From: Cavia porcellus
Lineage: Eukaryota; Chordata; Mammalia; Rodentia; Caviidae
Direction of reading: 5' to 3'
Assembly: GCF_034190915.1 (NCBI RefSeq)
Contig: NW_026947635.1
Coordinates: forward strand, 372,001 to 436,000
Length of the DNA: 64,000 nt
Shown here: positions 37,441 to 49,690 of the stretch, piece by piece
How positions within the stretch are numbered: the first letter of the stretch is position 1
Layout: each line of letters begins with the position of its first letter
The notes under the pieces: model-generated
The model's input: the letters and a program-made list of their open reading frames with translations, nothing else
The model's database searches: none
Told to the model about the DNA's origin: nothing
Translations under genes and position numbers: made by a program

Positions 37441-40400
37441 TTACATTACATTCACTAGTGGGCGTGAGAAAAACATCACGGGGTGGTGCGCATTGTACGG
37501 GTGTGTGTTACATTACATACACTAGTGGGAGTGAGAAAAACATCACGGGGTGGTGCGCATTGTACGGGTGTTTGTTACATTACATTCACTAGTGGGCGTG
37601 AGAAAAACATCACGGGGTGGTGCGCATTGTACGGGTGTGTGTTACATTACATTCACTAGTGGGCGTGAGAAAAACATCACGGGGTGGTGCGCATTGTACG
37701 GGTGTGTGTTACATTACATTCACTAGTGGGCGTGAGAAAAACATCACGGGGTGGTGCGCATTGTACGGGTGTGTGTTACATTACATTCACTAGTGGGCGT
37801 GAGAAAAACATCACGGGGTGGTGCGCATTGTACGGGTGTGTGTTACATTACATTCACTAGTGGGCGTGAGAAAAACATCACGGGGTGGTGCGCATTGTAC
37901 GGGTGTGTGTTACATTACATTCACTAGTGGGAGTGAGAAAAACGTCACGGGGTGGTGCGCATTGTACGGGTGTGTGTTACATTACATTCACTAGTGGGAG
38001 TGAGAAAAACGTCACTTGGTGGTGCGCATTGTACGGGTTTGTGTTACATTACATTCACTAGTGGGAGTGAGAAAAACGTCACGGGGTGGTGCGCTTTGGA
38101 CGGGTGTGTGTTAGATTACATTCACTAGTGGGAGTGAGAAAAACGTCACGGGGTGGTGCGCATTGTACGGGTGTGTGTTAGATTACATTCAGTAGTGGGA
38201 GAGAGAAAAACGTCACGGGGTGGTGCGCATTGTACGTTTGTGTGTTAGATTACATTCACTAGTGGGAGTGAGAAAAACATCCCGGGGTGGTGCGCATTGT
38301 ACGGGTGTGTGATAGATTACATTCACTAGTGGGAGTGAGAAAAACATCACGGGGTGGTGCGCATTGTACGGGTGTGTGTTACATTACATTCACTAGTGGG
38401 AGTGAGAAAAACATCACGGGGTGGTGCGCATTGTACGGGTGTGTGTTACATTACATTCACTAGTGGGCGTGAGAAAAACATCACGGGGTGGTGCGCATTG
38501 TATGGGTGTGTGTTACATTACATTCACTAGTGGGCGTGAGAAAAACATCACGGTGTGGTGCGCATTGTACGGGTGTGTGTTACATTACATTCACTAGTGG
38601 GCGTGAGAAAAACATCACGGGGTGGTGCGCATTGTACGGGTGTGTGTTACATTACATTCACTAGTGGGAGTGAGAAAAACATCACGGGGTGGTGCGCATT
38701 GTACGGGTGTGTGTTACATTACATTCACTAGTGGGAGTGAGAAAAACGTCACAGGGTGGTGCGCATTGTACGGGTGTGTGTTAGATTACATTCACTAGTG
38801 GGAGTGAGAAAAACGTCACCGGGTGGTGCGCATTGTACGGGTGTGTGTTAGATTACATTCTCTAGTGGGAGAGAGAAAAACGTCATGGGGTGGTGCGCAT
38901 TGTACGTTTGTGTGTTAGATTACATTCACTAGTGGGAGTGAGAAAAACATCACAGGGTGGTGCGCATCGTACGGGTGTGTGATAGATTACATTCACTAGT
39001 GGGAGTGAGAAAAACATCACGGGGTGGTGCGCATCGTACGGGTGTGTGTCACATTACATTCACTAGTAGGAGTGAGAAAAACATCACGGGGTGGTGCGCA
39101 TCGTACGGGTGTGTGTCACATTACATTCACTAGTAGGAGTGAGAAAAACATCACGGGGTGGTGCGCATCGTACGGGTGTGTGTCACATTACATTCACTAG
39201 TAGGAGTGAGAAAAACATCACGGGGTGGTGCGCATCGTACGGGTGTGTGTCACATTACATTCACTAGTAGGAGTGAGAAAAACATCACGGGGTGGTGCGC
39301 ATCGTACGGGTGTGTGTCACATTACATTCACTAGTAGGAGTGAGAAAAACATCACGGGGTGGTGCGCATTGTACGGGTGTGTGTCACATAACATTCACTA
39401 GTAGGAGTGAGAAAAACATCACGGGGTGGTGCGCATTGTACGGGTGTGTGTCACATTACATTCACTAGTAGGAGTGAGAAAAACATCACGGGGTGGTGCG
39501 CATTGTACGGGTGTGTGTCACATTACATTCACTGGTAGGAGTGAGAAAAACATCACGGGGTGGTGCGCATTGTATGGGTGTGTGTCACATTACATTCACT
39601 GGTAGGAGTGAGAAAAACATCACGGGGTGGTGCGCATTGTACGGGTGTGTGTCACATTACATTCACTGGTAGGACTGAGAAGAACATCACGGGGTGGTGC
39701 GCATTGTACGGGTGTGTGTCACATTACATTCACTGGTAGGAGTGAGAAAAACATCACGGGGTGGTGCGCATTGTACGGGTGTGTGTCACATTACATTCAC
39801 TGGTAGGAGTGAGAAAAACATCACGGGGTGGTGCGCATTGTAAGGGTGTGTGTCACATTACATTCACTGGTAGGAGTGAGAAAAACATCACGGGGTGGTG
39901 CGCATTGTACGGGTGTGTGTCACATTACATTCATTGGTAGGAGTGAGAAAAACATCACGGGGTGGTGCGCATTGTACGGGTGTGTGTCACATTACATTCA
40001 CTGGTAGGAGTGAGAAAAACATCACGGGGTGGTGCGCATTGTACGGGTGTGTGTCACATTATATTCACTGGTAGGAGTGAGAAAAACATCACGGGGTGGT
40101 GCGCATTGTACGGGTGTGTGTCACATTACATTCACTGGTAGGAGTGAGAAAAACATCACGGGGTGGTGCGCATTGTACGGGTGTGTGTCACATTACATTC
40201 ACTGGTAGGAGTGAGAAAAACATCACGGGGTGGTGCGCATTGTACGGGTGTGTGTCACATTACATTCACTGGTAGGAGTGAGAAAAACATCACGGGGTGG
40301 TGCGCATCGTACGGGTGTGTGTCACATTACATTCACTGGTAGGAGTGAGAAAAACATCACGGGGTGGTGCGCATCGTACGGGTGTGTGTCACATTACATT

Positions 40401-42665
40401 CACTGGTAGGAGTGAGAAAAACATCACGGGGTGGTGCGCATCGTACGGGTGTGTGTCACATTACATTCACTAGTAGGAGTGAGAAAAACATCACGGGGTG
40501 GTGCGCATCGTACGGGTGTGTGTCACATTACATTCACTAGTAGGAGTGAGAAAAACATCACGGGGTGGTGCGCATCGTACGGGTGTGTGTCACATTACAT
40601 TCACTAGTAGGCGTGAGGAAAACATCGCGGGGTGGTGCGCATCGTACGGGTGTGTGTCACATTACATTCACTAGTGGGAGTGAGAAAAACATCGCGGGGT
40701 GGTGCGCATCGTACGGGTGTGTGATAGATTACATTCACTAGTGGGAGTGAGAAAAACATCACGGGGTGGTGCGCATCGTACGGGTGTGTGTCACATTACA
40801 TTCACTAGTAGGAGTGAGAAAAACATCACGGGGTGGTGCGCATCGTACGGGTGTGTGTCACATTACATTCACTAGTAGGAGTGAGAAAAACATTACGGGG
40901 TGGTGCGCATCGTACGGGTGTGTGTCACATTACATTCACTAGTAGGAGTGAGAAATACATCACGGGGTGGTGCGCATCGTACGGGTGTGTGTCACATTAC
41001 ATTCACTAGTAGGAGTGAGAAAAACATCACGGGGTGGTAAGCATCGTACGGGTGTGTGTCACATTACATTCACTAGTAGGAGTGAGAAAAACATCACGGG
41101 GAGGTGCGCATTGTACGGGTGTGTGTTACATTACATTCACTAGTGGGCGTGAGAAAAACATCACGGGGTGGTGCGCATTGTACGGGTGTGTGTTACATTA
41201 CATACACTAGTGGGAGTGAGAAAAACATCACGGGGTGGTGCGCATTGTACGGGTGTGTGTTACATTACATTCACTAGTGGGAGTGAGAAAAACGTCACTT
41301 GGTGGTGCGCATTGTACGGGTGTGTGTTACATTACATTCACTAGTGGGAGTGAGAAAAACGTCACGAGGTGGTGCGCATTGGACGGGTGTGTGTTAGATT
41401 ACATTCACTAGTGGGAGTGAGAAAAACGTCACGGGGTGGTGCACATTGTACGGGTGTGTGTTAGATTACATTCAGTAGTGGGAGAGAGAAAAACGTCACG
41501 GGGTGGTGCGCATTGTACGTTTGTGTGTTAGATTACATTCACTAGTGGGAGTGAGAAAAACATCCCGGGGTGGTGCGCATTGTACGGGTGTGTGATAGAT
41601 TACATTCACTAGTGGGAGTGAGAAAAACATCACGGGGTGGTGCGCATTGTACGGGTGTGTGTCACATTACATTCACTAGTGGGAGTGAGAAAAACATCAC
41701 GGGGTGGTGCGCATTGTACGGGTGTGTGTTACATTACATTCACTAGTGGGCGTGAGAAAAACATCACGGGGTGGTGCGCATTGTACGGGTGTGTGTTACA
41801 TTACATTCACTAGTGGGCGTGAGAAAAACATCACGGTGTGGTGCGCATTGTACGGGTGTGTGTTACATTACATTCACTAGTGGGCGTGAGAAAAACATCA
41901 CGGGGTGGTGCGCATTGTACGGGTGTGTGTTACATTACATTCACTAGTGGGAGTGAGAAAAACATCACGGGGTGGTGCGCATTGTACGGGTGTGTGTTAC
42001 ATTACATTCACTAGTGGGAGTGAGAAAAACGTCACGGGGTGGTGCGCATTGTACGGGTGTGTGTTACATTACATTCACTAGTGGGCGTGAGAAAAACATC
42101 ACGGGGTGGTGCGCATTGTACGGGTGTGTGTTACATTACATTCACTAGTGGGAGTGAGAAAAAAATCACGGGGTGGTGCGCATCGTACGTTTGTGTGTTA
42201 GATTACATTCACTAGTGGGAGTGAGAAAAACATCACGGGGTGGTGCGCATCGTACGGGTGTGTGATAGATTACATTCACTAGTGGGAGTGAGAAAAACAT
42301 CACGGGGTGGTGCGCATCGTACGGGTGTGTGTCACATTACATTCACTAGTAGGAGTGAGAAAAACATCACGGGGTGGTGCGCATCGTACGGGTGTGTGTC
42401 ACATTACATTCACTAGTAGGAGTGAGAAAAACATCACGGGGTGGTGCGCATCGTACGGGTGTGTGTCACATTACATTCACTAGTAGGAGTGAGAAAAACA
42501 TCACGGGGTGGTGCGCATCGTACGGGTGTGTGTCACATTACATTCACTAGTAGGAGTGAGAAAAACATCACGGGGTGGTGCGCATCGTACAGGTGTGTGT
42601 CACATTACATTCACTAGTAGGAGTGAGAAAAACATCACGGGGTGGTGCGCATCGTACGGGTGTGT
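37441..42665 (+). repeat. 5-kb higher-order block, copy A (5,226 bp, 78 monomers)
   Basis: Markers: ACATACACT (37517), TTTGGACGG (about 38095), ACATCCCGG (38279), TTCTCTAGTGG (about 38858), TCACATAAC (about 39386), GGACTGAG (39671), GTAAGGGTG (about 39840) and CATCGCGG (about 40625). These recur in copy B at offsets of 5,226 to 5,292. It contains an A island of 14 monomers (39512-40449) placed between I runs. Confidence 0.92.
39512..40449 (+). repeat. A-family island, 14 monomers (938 bp)
   Basis: It spans exactly 14 x 67 bases of CTGGTAGG copies. The last three follow CATCG-type ends, so both edges grade into the surrounding I runs. The same island, with the same length and private variants (TATGGG, GGACTGAG, GTAAGGG, TTCATTGG), is at 44804-45741. 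One copy here has GAGAAGAAC near 39677 that the later copy lacks. Confidence 0.9.
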
Positions 42666-45600
42666 GTTACATTACATTCACTAGTGGGCGTGAGAAAAAC
42701 ATCACGGGGTGGTGCGCATTGTACGGGTGTGTGTTACATTACATACACTAGTGGGAGTGAGAAAAACATCACGGGGTGGTGCGCATTGTACGGGTGTGTA
42801 TTACATTACATTCACTAGTGGGCGTGAGAAAAACATCACGGGGTGGTGCGCATTGTACGGGTGTGTGTTACATTACATTCACTAGTGGGCGTGAGAAAAA
42901 CATCACGGGGTGGTGCGCATTGTACGGGTGTGTGTTACATTACATTCACTAGTGGGCGTGAGAAAAACATCACGGGGTGGTGCGCATTGTACGGGTGTGT
43001 GTTACATTACATTCACTAGTGGGCGTGAGAAAAACATCACGGGGTGGTGCGCATTGTACGGGAGTGTGTTACATTACATTCACTAGTGGGCGTGAGAAAA
43101 ACATCACGGGGTGGTGCGCATTGTACGGGTGTGTGTTACATTACATTCACTAGTGTGCGTGAGAAAAACATCACGGGGTGGTGCGCATTGTACGGGTGTG
43201 TGTTACATTACATTCACTAGTGGGCGTGAGAAAAACATCACGGGGTGGTGCGCATTGTACGGGTGTGTGTTACATTACATTCACTAGTGGGAGTGAGAAA
43301 AACGTCACTTGGTGGTGCGCATTGTACGGGTGTGTGTTACATTACATTCACTAGTGGGAGTGAGAAAAACGTCACGGAGTGGTGCGCTTTGGACGGGTGT
43401 GTGTTAGATTACATTCACTAGTGGGAGTGAGAAAAACGTCACGGGGTGGTGCGCATTGTACGGTGTGTGTTAGATTACATTCAGTAGTGGGAGAGAGAAA
43501 AACGTCACGGGGTGGTGCGCATTGTACGTTTGTGTGTTAGATTACATTCACTAGTGGGAGTGAGAAAAACATCCCGGGGTTGTGCGCATTGTATGGGTGT
43601 GTGATAGATTACATTCACTAGTGGGAGTGAGAAAAACATCACGGGGTGGTGCGCATTGTACGGGTGTGTGTTACATTACATTCACTAGTGGGAGTGCGAA
43701 AAACATCACGGGGTGGTGCGCATTGTACGGGTGTGTGTTACATTACATTCACTAGTGGGCGTGAGAAAAACATCACGGGGTGGTGCGCATTGTATGGGTG
43801 TGTGTTACATTACATTCACTAGTGGGCGTGAGAAAAACATCACGGTGTGGTGCGCATTGTACGGGTGTGTGTTACATTACATTCACTAGTGGGCGTGAGA
43901 AAAACATCACGGGGTGGTGCGCATTGTACGGGTGTGTGTTACATTACATTCACTAGTGGGAGTGAGAAAAACATCACGGGGTGGTGCGCATTGTACGGGT
44001 GTGTGTTACATTACATTCACTAGTGGGAGTGAGAAAAACGTCACAGGGTGGTGCGCATTGTACGGGTGTGTGTTAGATTACATTCACTAGTGGGAGTGAG
44101 AAAAACGTCACCGGGTGGTGCGCATTGTACGGGTGTGTGTTAGATTACATTCTCTAGTGGGAGAGAGAAAAACGTCATGGGGTGGTGCGCATTGTACGTT
44201 TGTGTGTTAGATTACATTCACTAGTGGGAGTGAGAAAAACATCACAGGGTGGTGCGCATCGTACGGGTGTGTGATAGATTACATTCACTAGTGGGAGTGA
44301 GAAAAACATCACGGGGTGGTGCGCATCGTACGGGTGTGTGTCACATTACATTCACTAGTAGGAGTGAGAAAAACATCACGGGGTGGTGCGCATCGTACGG
44401 GTGTGTGTCACATTACATTCACTAGTAGGAGTGAGAAAAACATCACGGGGTGGTGCGCATCGTACGGGTGTGTGTCACATTACATTCACTAGTAGGAGTG
44501 AGAAAAACATCACGGGGTGGTGCGCATCGTACGGGTGTGTGTCACATTACATTCACTAGTAGGAGTGAGAAAAACATCACGGGGTGGTGCGCATCGTACG
44601 GGTGTGTGTCACATTACATTCACTAGTAGGAGTGAGAAAAACATCACGGGGTGGTGCGCATTGTACGGGTGTGTGTCACATAACATTCACTAGTAGGAGT
44701 GAGAAAAACATCACGGGGTGGTGCGCATTGTACGGGTGTGTGTCACATTACATTCACTAGTAGGAGTGAGAAAAACATCACGGGGTGGTGCGCATTGTAC
44801 GGGTGTGTGTCACATTACATTCACTGGTAGGAGTGAGAAAAACATCACGGGGTGGTGCGCATTGTATGGGTGTGTGTCACATTACATTCACTGGTAGGAG
44901 TGAGAAAAACATCACGGGGTGGTGCGCATTGTACGGGTGTGTGTCACATTACATTCACTGGTAGGACTGAGAAAAACATCACGGGGTGGTGCGCATTGTA
45001 CGGGTGTGTGTCACATTACATTCACTGGTAGGAGTGAGAAAAACATCACGGGGTGGTGCGCATTGTACGGGTGTGTGTCACATTACATTCACTGGTAGGA
45101 GTGAGAAAAACATCACGGGGTGGTGCGCATTGTAAGGGTGTGTGTCACATTACATTCACTGGTAGGAGTGAGAAAAACATCACGGGGTGGTGCGCATTGT
45201 ACGGGTGTGTGTCACATTACATTCATTGGTAGGAGTGAGAAAAACATCACGGGGTGGTGCGCATTGTACGGGTGTGTGTCACATTACATTCACTGGTAGG
45301 AGTGAGAAAAACATCACGGGGTGGTGCGCATTGTACGGGTGTGTGTCACATTACATTCACTGGTAGGAGTGAGAAAAACATCACGGGGTGGTGCGCATTG
45401 TACGGGTGTGTGTCACATTACATTCACTGGTAGGAGTGAGAAAAACATCACGGGGTGGTGCGCATTGTACGGGTGTGTGTCACATTACATTCACTGGTAG
45501 GAGTGAGAAAAACATCACGGGGTGGTGCGCATTGTACGGGTGTGTGTCACATTACATTCACTGGTAGGAGTGAGAAAAACATCACGGGGTGGTGCGCATC

Positions 45601-47690
45601 GTACGGGTGTGTGTCACATTACATTCACTGGTAGGAGTGAGAAAAACATCACGGGGTGGTGCGCATCGTACGGGTGTGTGTCACATTACATTCACTGGTA
45701 GGAGTGAGAAAAACATCACGGGGTGGTGCGCATCGTACGGGTGTGTGTCACATTACATTCACTAGTAGGAGTGAGAAAAACATCACGGGGTGGTGCGCAT
45801 CGTACGGGTGTGTGTCACATTACATTCACTAGTAGGAGTGAGAAAAACATCACGGGGTGGTGCGCATCGTACGGGTGTGTGTCACATTACATTCACTAGT
45901 AGGCGTGAGGAAAACATCGCGGGGTGGTGCGCATCGTACGGGTGTGTGTCACATTACATTCACTAGTGGGAGTGAGAAAAACATCGCGGGGTGGTGCGCA
46001 TCGTACGGGTGTGTGATAGATTACATTCACTAGTGGGAGTGAGAAAAACATCACGGGGTGGTGCGCATCGTACGGGTGTGTGTCACATTACATTCACTAG
46101 TAGGAGTGAGAAAAACATCACGGGGTGGTGCGCATCGTACGGGTGTGTGTCACATTACATTCACTAGTAGGAGTGAGAAAAACGTCACGGGGTGGTGCGC
46201 ATCGTACGGGTGTGTGTCACATTACATTCACTAGTAGGAGTGAGAAATACATCACGGGGTGGTGCGCATCGTACGGGTGTGTGTCACATTACATTCACTA
46301 GTGGGAGTGAGAAAAACGTCACTTGGTGGTGCGCATTGTACGGGTGTGTGTTACATTACATTCACTAGTGGGAGTGAGAAAAACGTCACGAGGTGGTGCG
46401 CATTGGACGGGTGTGTGTTAGATTACATTCACTAGTGGGAGTGAGAAAAACGTCACGGGGTGGTGCTCATTGTACGGGTGTGTGTTAGATTACATTCAGT
46501 AGTGGGAGAGAGAAAAACGTCACGGGGTGGTGCGCATTGTACGTTTGTGTGTTAGATTACATTCACTAGTGGGAGTGAGAAAAACATCCCGGGGTGGTGC
46601 GCATTGTACGGGTGTGTGATAGATTACATTCACTAGTGGGAGTGAGAAAAACATCACGGGGTGGTGCGCATTGTACGGGTGTGTGTCACATTACATTCAC
46701 TAGTGGGAGTGAGAAAAACATCACGGGGTGGTGCGCATTGTACGGGTGTGTGTTACATTACATTCACTAGTGGGCGTGAGAAAAACATCACGGGGTGGTG
46801 CGCATTGTACGGGTGTGTGTTACATTACATTCACTAGTGGGCGTGAGAAAAACATCACGGTGTGGTGCGCATTGTACGGGTGTGTGTTACATTACATTCA
46901 CTAGTGGGCGTGAGAAAAACATCACGGGGTGGTGCGCATTGTACGGGTGTGTGTTACATTACATTCACTAGTGGGAGTGAGAAAAACATCACGGGGTGGT
47001 GCGCATTGTACGGGTGTGTGTTACATTACATTCACTAGTGGGAGTGAGAAAAACGTCACGGGGTGGTGCGCATTGTACGGGTGTGTGTTACATTACATTC
47101 ACTAGTGGGCGTGAGAAAAACATCACGGGGTGGTGCGCATTGTACGGGTGTGTGTTACATTACATTCACTAGTGGGAGTGAGAAAAAAATCACGGGGTGG
47201 TGCGCATCGTACGTTTGTGTGTTAGATTACATTCACAAGTGGGAGTGAGAAAAACATCACGGGGTGGTGCGCATCGTACGGGTGTGTGATAGATTACATT
47301 CACTAGTGGGAGTGAGAAAAACATCACGGGGTGGTGCGCATAGTACGGGTGTGTGTCACATTACATTCACTAGTAGGAGTGAGAAAAACATCACGGGGTG
47401 GTGCGCATCGTACGGGTGTGTGTCACATTACATTCACTAGTAGGAGTGAGAAAAACATCACGGGGTGGTGCGCATCGTACGGGTGTGTGTCACATTACAT
47501 TCACTAGTAGGAGTGAGAAAAACATCACGGGGTGGTGCGCATCGTACGGGTGTGTGTCACATTACATTCACTAGTAGGAGTGAGAAAAACATCACGGGGT
47601 GGTGCGCATCGTACAGGTGTGTGTCACATTACATTCACTAGTAGGAGTGAGAAAAACATCACGGGGTGGTGCGCATCGTACGGGTGTGTG
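42666..47690 (+). repeat. 5-kb higher-order block, copy B (5,024 bp)
   Basis: It is colinear with copy A but has one extra C-type monomer and one lost base (TACGGTGTG near 43460) in its first kilobase, and lacks four monomers near 46.3 kb (offset falls from 5,292 to 5,024). Its 14-monomer A island lies at 44804-45741. The ACATACACT marker is at 42743 and ACATCCCGG at 43571 and 46586. Confidence 0.92.
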
Positions 47691-49690
47691 TTACATTACA
47701 TTCACTAGTGGGCGTGAGAAAAACATCACGGGGTGGTGCGCATTGTACGGGTGTGTGTTACATTACATACACTAGTGGGAGTGAGAAAAACATCACGGGG
47801 TGGTGCGCATTGTACGGGTGTGTGTTACATTACATTCACTAGTGGGCGTGAGAAAAACATCACGGGGTGGTGCGCATTGTACGGGTGTGTGTTACATTAC
47901 ATTCACTAGTGGGCGTGAGAAAAACATCACGGGGTGGTGCGCATTGTACGGGTGTGTGTTACATTACATTCACTAGTGGGCGTGAGAAAAACATCACGGG
48001 GTGGTGCGCATTGTACGGGTGTGTGTTACATTACATTCACTAGTGGGCGTGAGAAAAACATCACGGGGTGGTGCGCATTGTACGGGTGTGTGTTACATTA
48101 CATTCACTAGTGGGCGTGAGAAAAACATCACGGGGTGGTGCGCATTGTACGGGTGTGTGTTACATTACATTCACTAGTGTGCGTGAGAAAAACATCACGG
48201 GGTGGTGCGCATTGTACGGGTGTGTGTTACATTACATTCACTAGTGGGCGTGAGAAAAACATCACGGGGTGGTGCGCATTGTACGGGTGTGTGTTACATT
48301 ACATTCACTAGTGGGAGTGAGAAAAACGTCACGGGGTGGTGCGCATTGTACGGGTGTGTGTTACATTACATTCACTAGTGGGAGTGAGAAAAACGTCACT
48401 TGGTGGTGCGCATTGTACGGGTGTGTGTTACATTACATTCACTAGTGGGAGTGAGAAAAACGTCACGGGGTGGTGCGCATTGTACGGTGTGTGTTAGATT
48501 ACATTCAGTAGTGGGAGAGAGAAAAACGTCACGGGGTGGTGCGCATTGTACGTTTGTGTGTTAGATTACATTCACTAGTGGGAGTGAGAAAAACATCCCG
48601 GGGTTGTGCGCATTGTATGGGTGTGTGATGGATTACATTCACTAGTGGGAGTGAGAAAAACATCACGGGGTGGTGCGCATTGTACGGGTGTGTGTTACAT
48701 TACATTCACTAGTGGGAGTGCGAAAAACATCACGGGGTGGTGCGCATTGTACGGGTGTGTGTTACATTACATTCACTAGTGGGCGTGAGAAAAACATCAC
48801 GGGGTGGTGCGCATTGTATGGGTGTGTGTTACATTACATTCACTAGTGGGCGTGAGAAAAACATCACGGTGTGGTGCGCATTGTACGGGTGTGTGTTACA
48901 TTACATTCACTAGTGGGCGTGAGAAAAACATCACGGGGTGGTGCGCATTGTACGGGTGTGTGTTACATTACATTCACTAGTGGGAGTGAGAAAAACATCA
49001 CGGGGTGGTGCGCATTGTACGGGTGTGTGTTACATTACATTCACTAGTGGGAGTGAGAAAAACGTCACAGGGTGGTGCGCATTGTACGGGTGTGTGTTAG
49101 ATTACATTCACTAGTGGGAGTGAGAAAAACGTCACCGGGTGGTGCGCATTGTACGGGTGTGTGTTAGATTACATTCTCTAGTGGGAGAGAGAAAAACGTC
49201 ATGGGGTGGTGCGCATTGTACGTTTGTGTGTTAGATTACATTCACTAGTGGGAGTGAGAAAAACATCACAGGGTGGTGCGCATCGTACGGGTGTGTGATA
49301 GATTACATTCACTAGTGGGAGTGAGAAAAACATCACGGGGTGGTGCGCATCGTACGGGTGTGTGTCACATTACATTCACTAGTAGGAGTGAGAAAAACAT
49401 CACGGGGTGGTGCGCATCGTACGGGTGTGTGTCACATTACATTCACTAGTAGGAGTGAGAAAAACATCACGGGGTCTTGCGCATCGTACGGGTGTGTGTC
49501 ACATTACATTCACTAGTAGGAGTGAGAAAAACATCACGGGGTGGTGCGCATCGTACGGGTGTGTGTCACATTACATTCACTAGTAGGAGTGAGAAAAACA
49601 TCACGGGGTGGTGCGCATCGTACGGGTGTGTGTCACATTACATTCACTAGTAGGAGTGAGAAAAACATCACGGGGTGGTGCGCATTGTAC
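47691..49690 (+). repeat. 5-kb higher-order block, copy C (partial, about 2 kb)
   Basis: It is colinear with the first 2 kb of copy B at offset 5,024 (ACATACACT 47767, ACATCCCGG 48595, TTCTCTAGTGG about 49174). It shares copy B's one-base deletion TACGGTGTG (near 48484), so B and C share a more recent ancestor than A and B. After the I run the match jumps about 25 monomers, so the A island is missing at this place. Confidence 0.9.
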
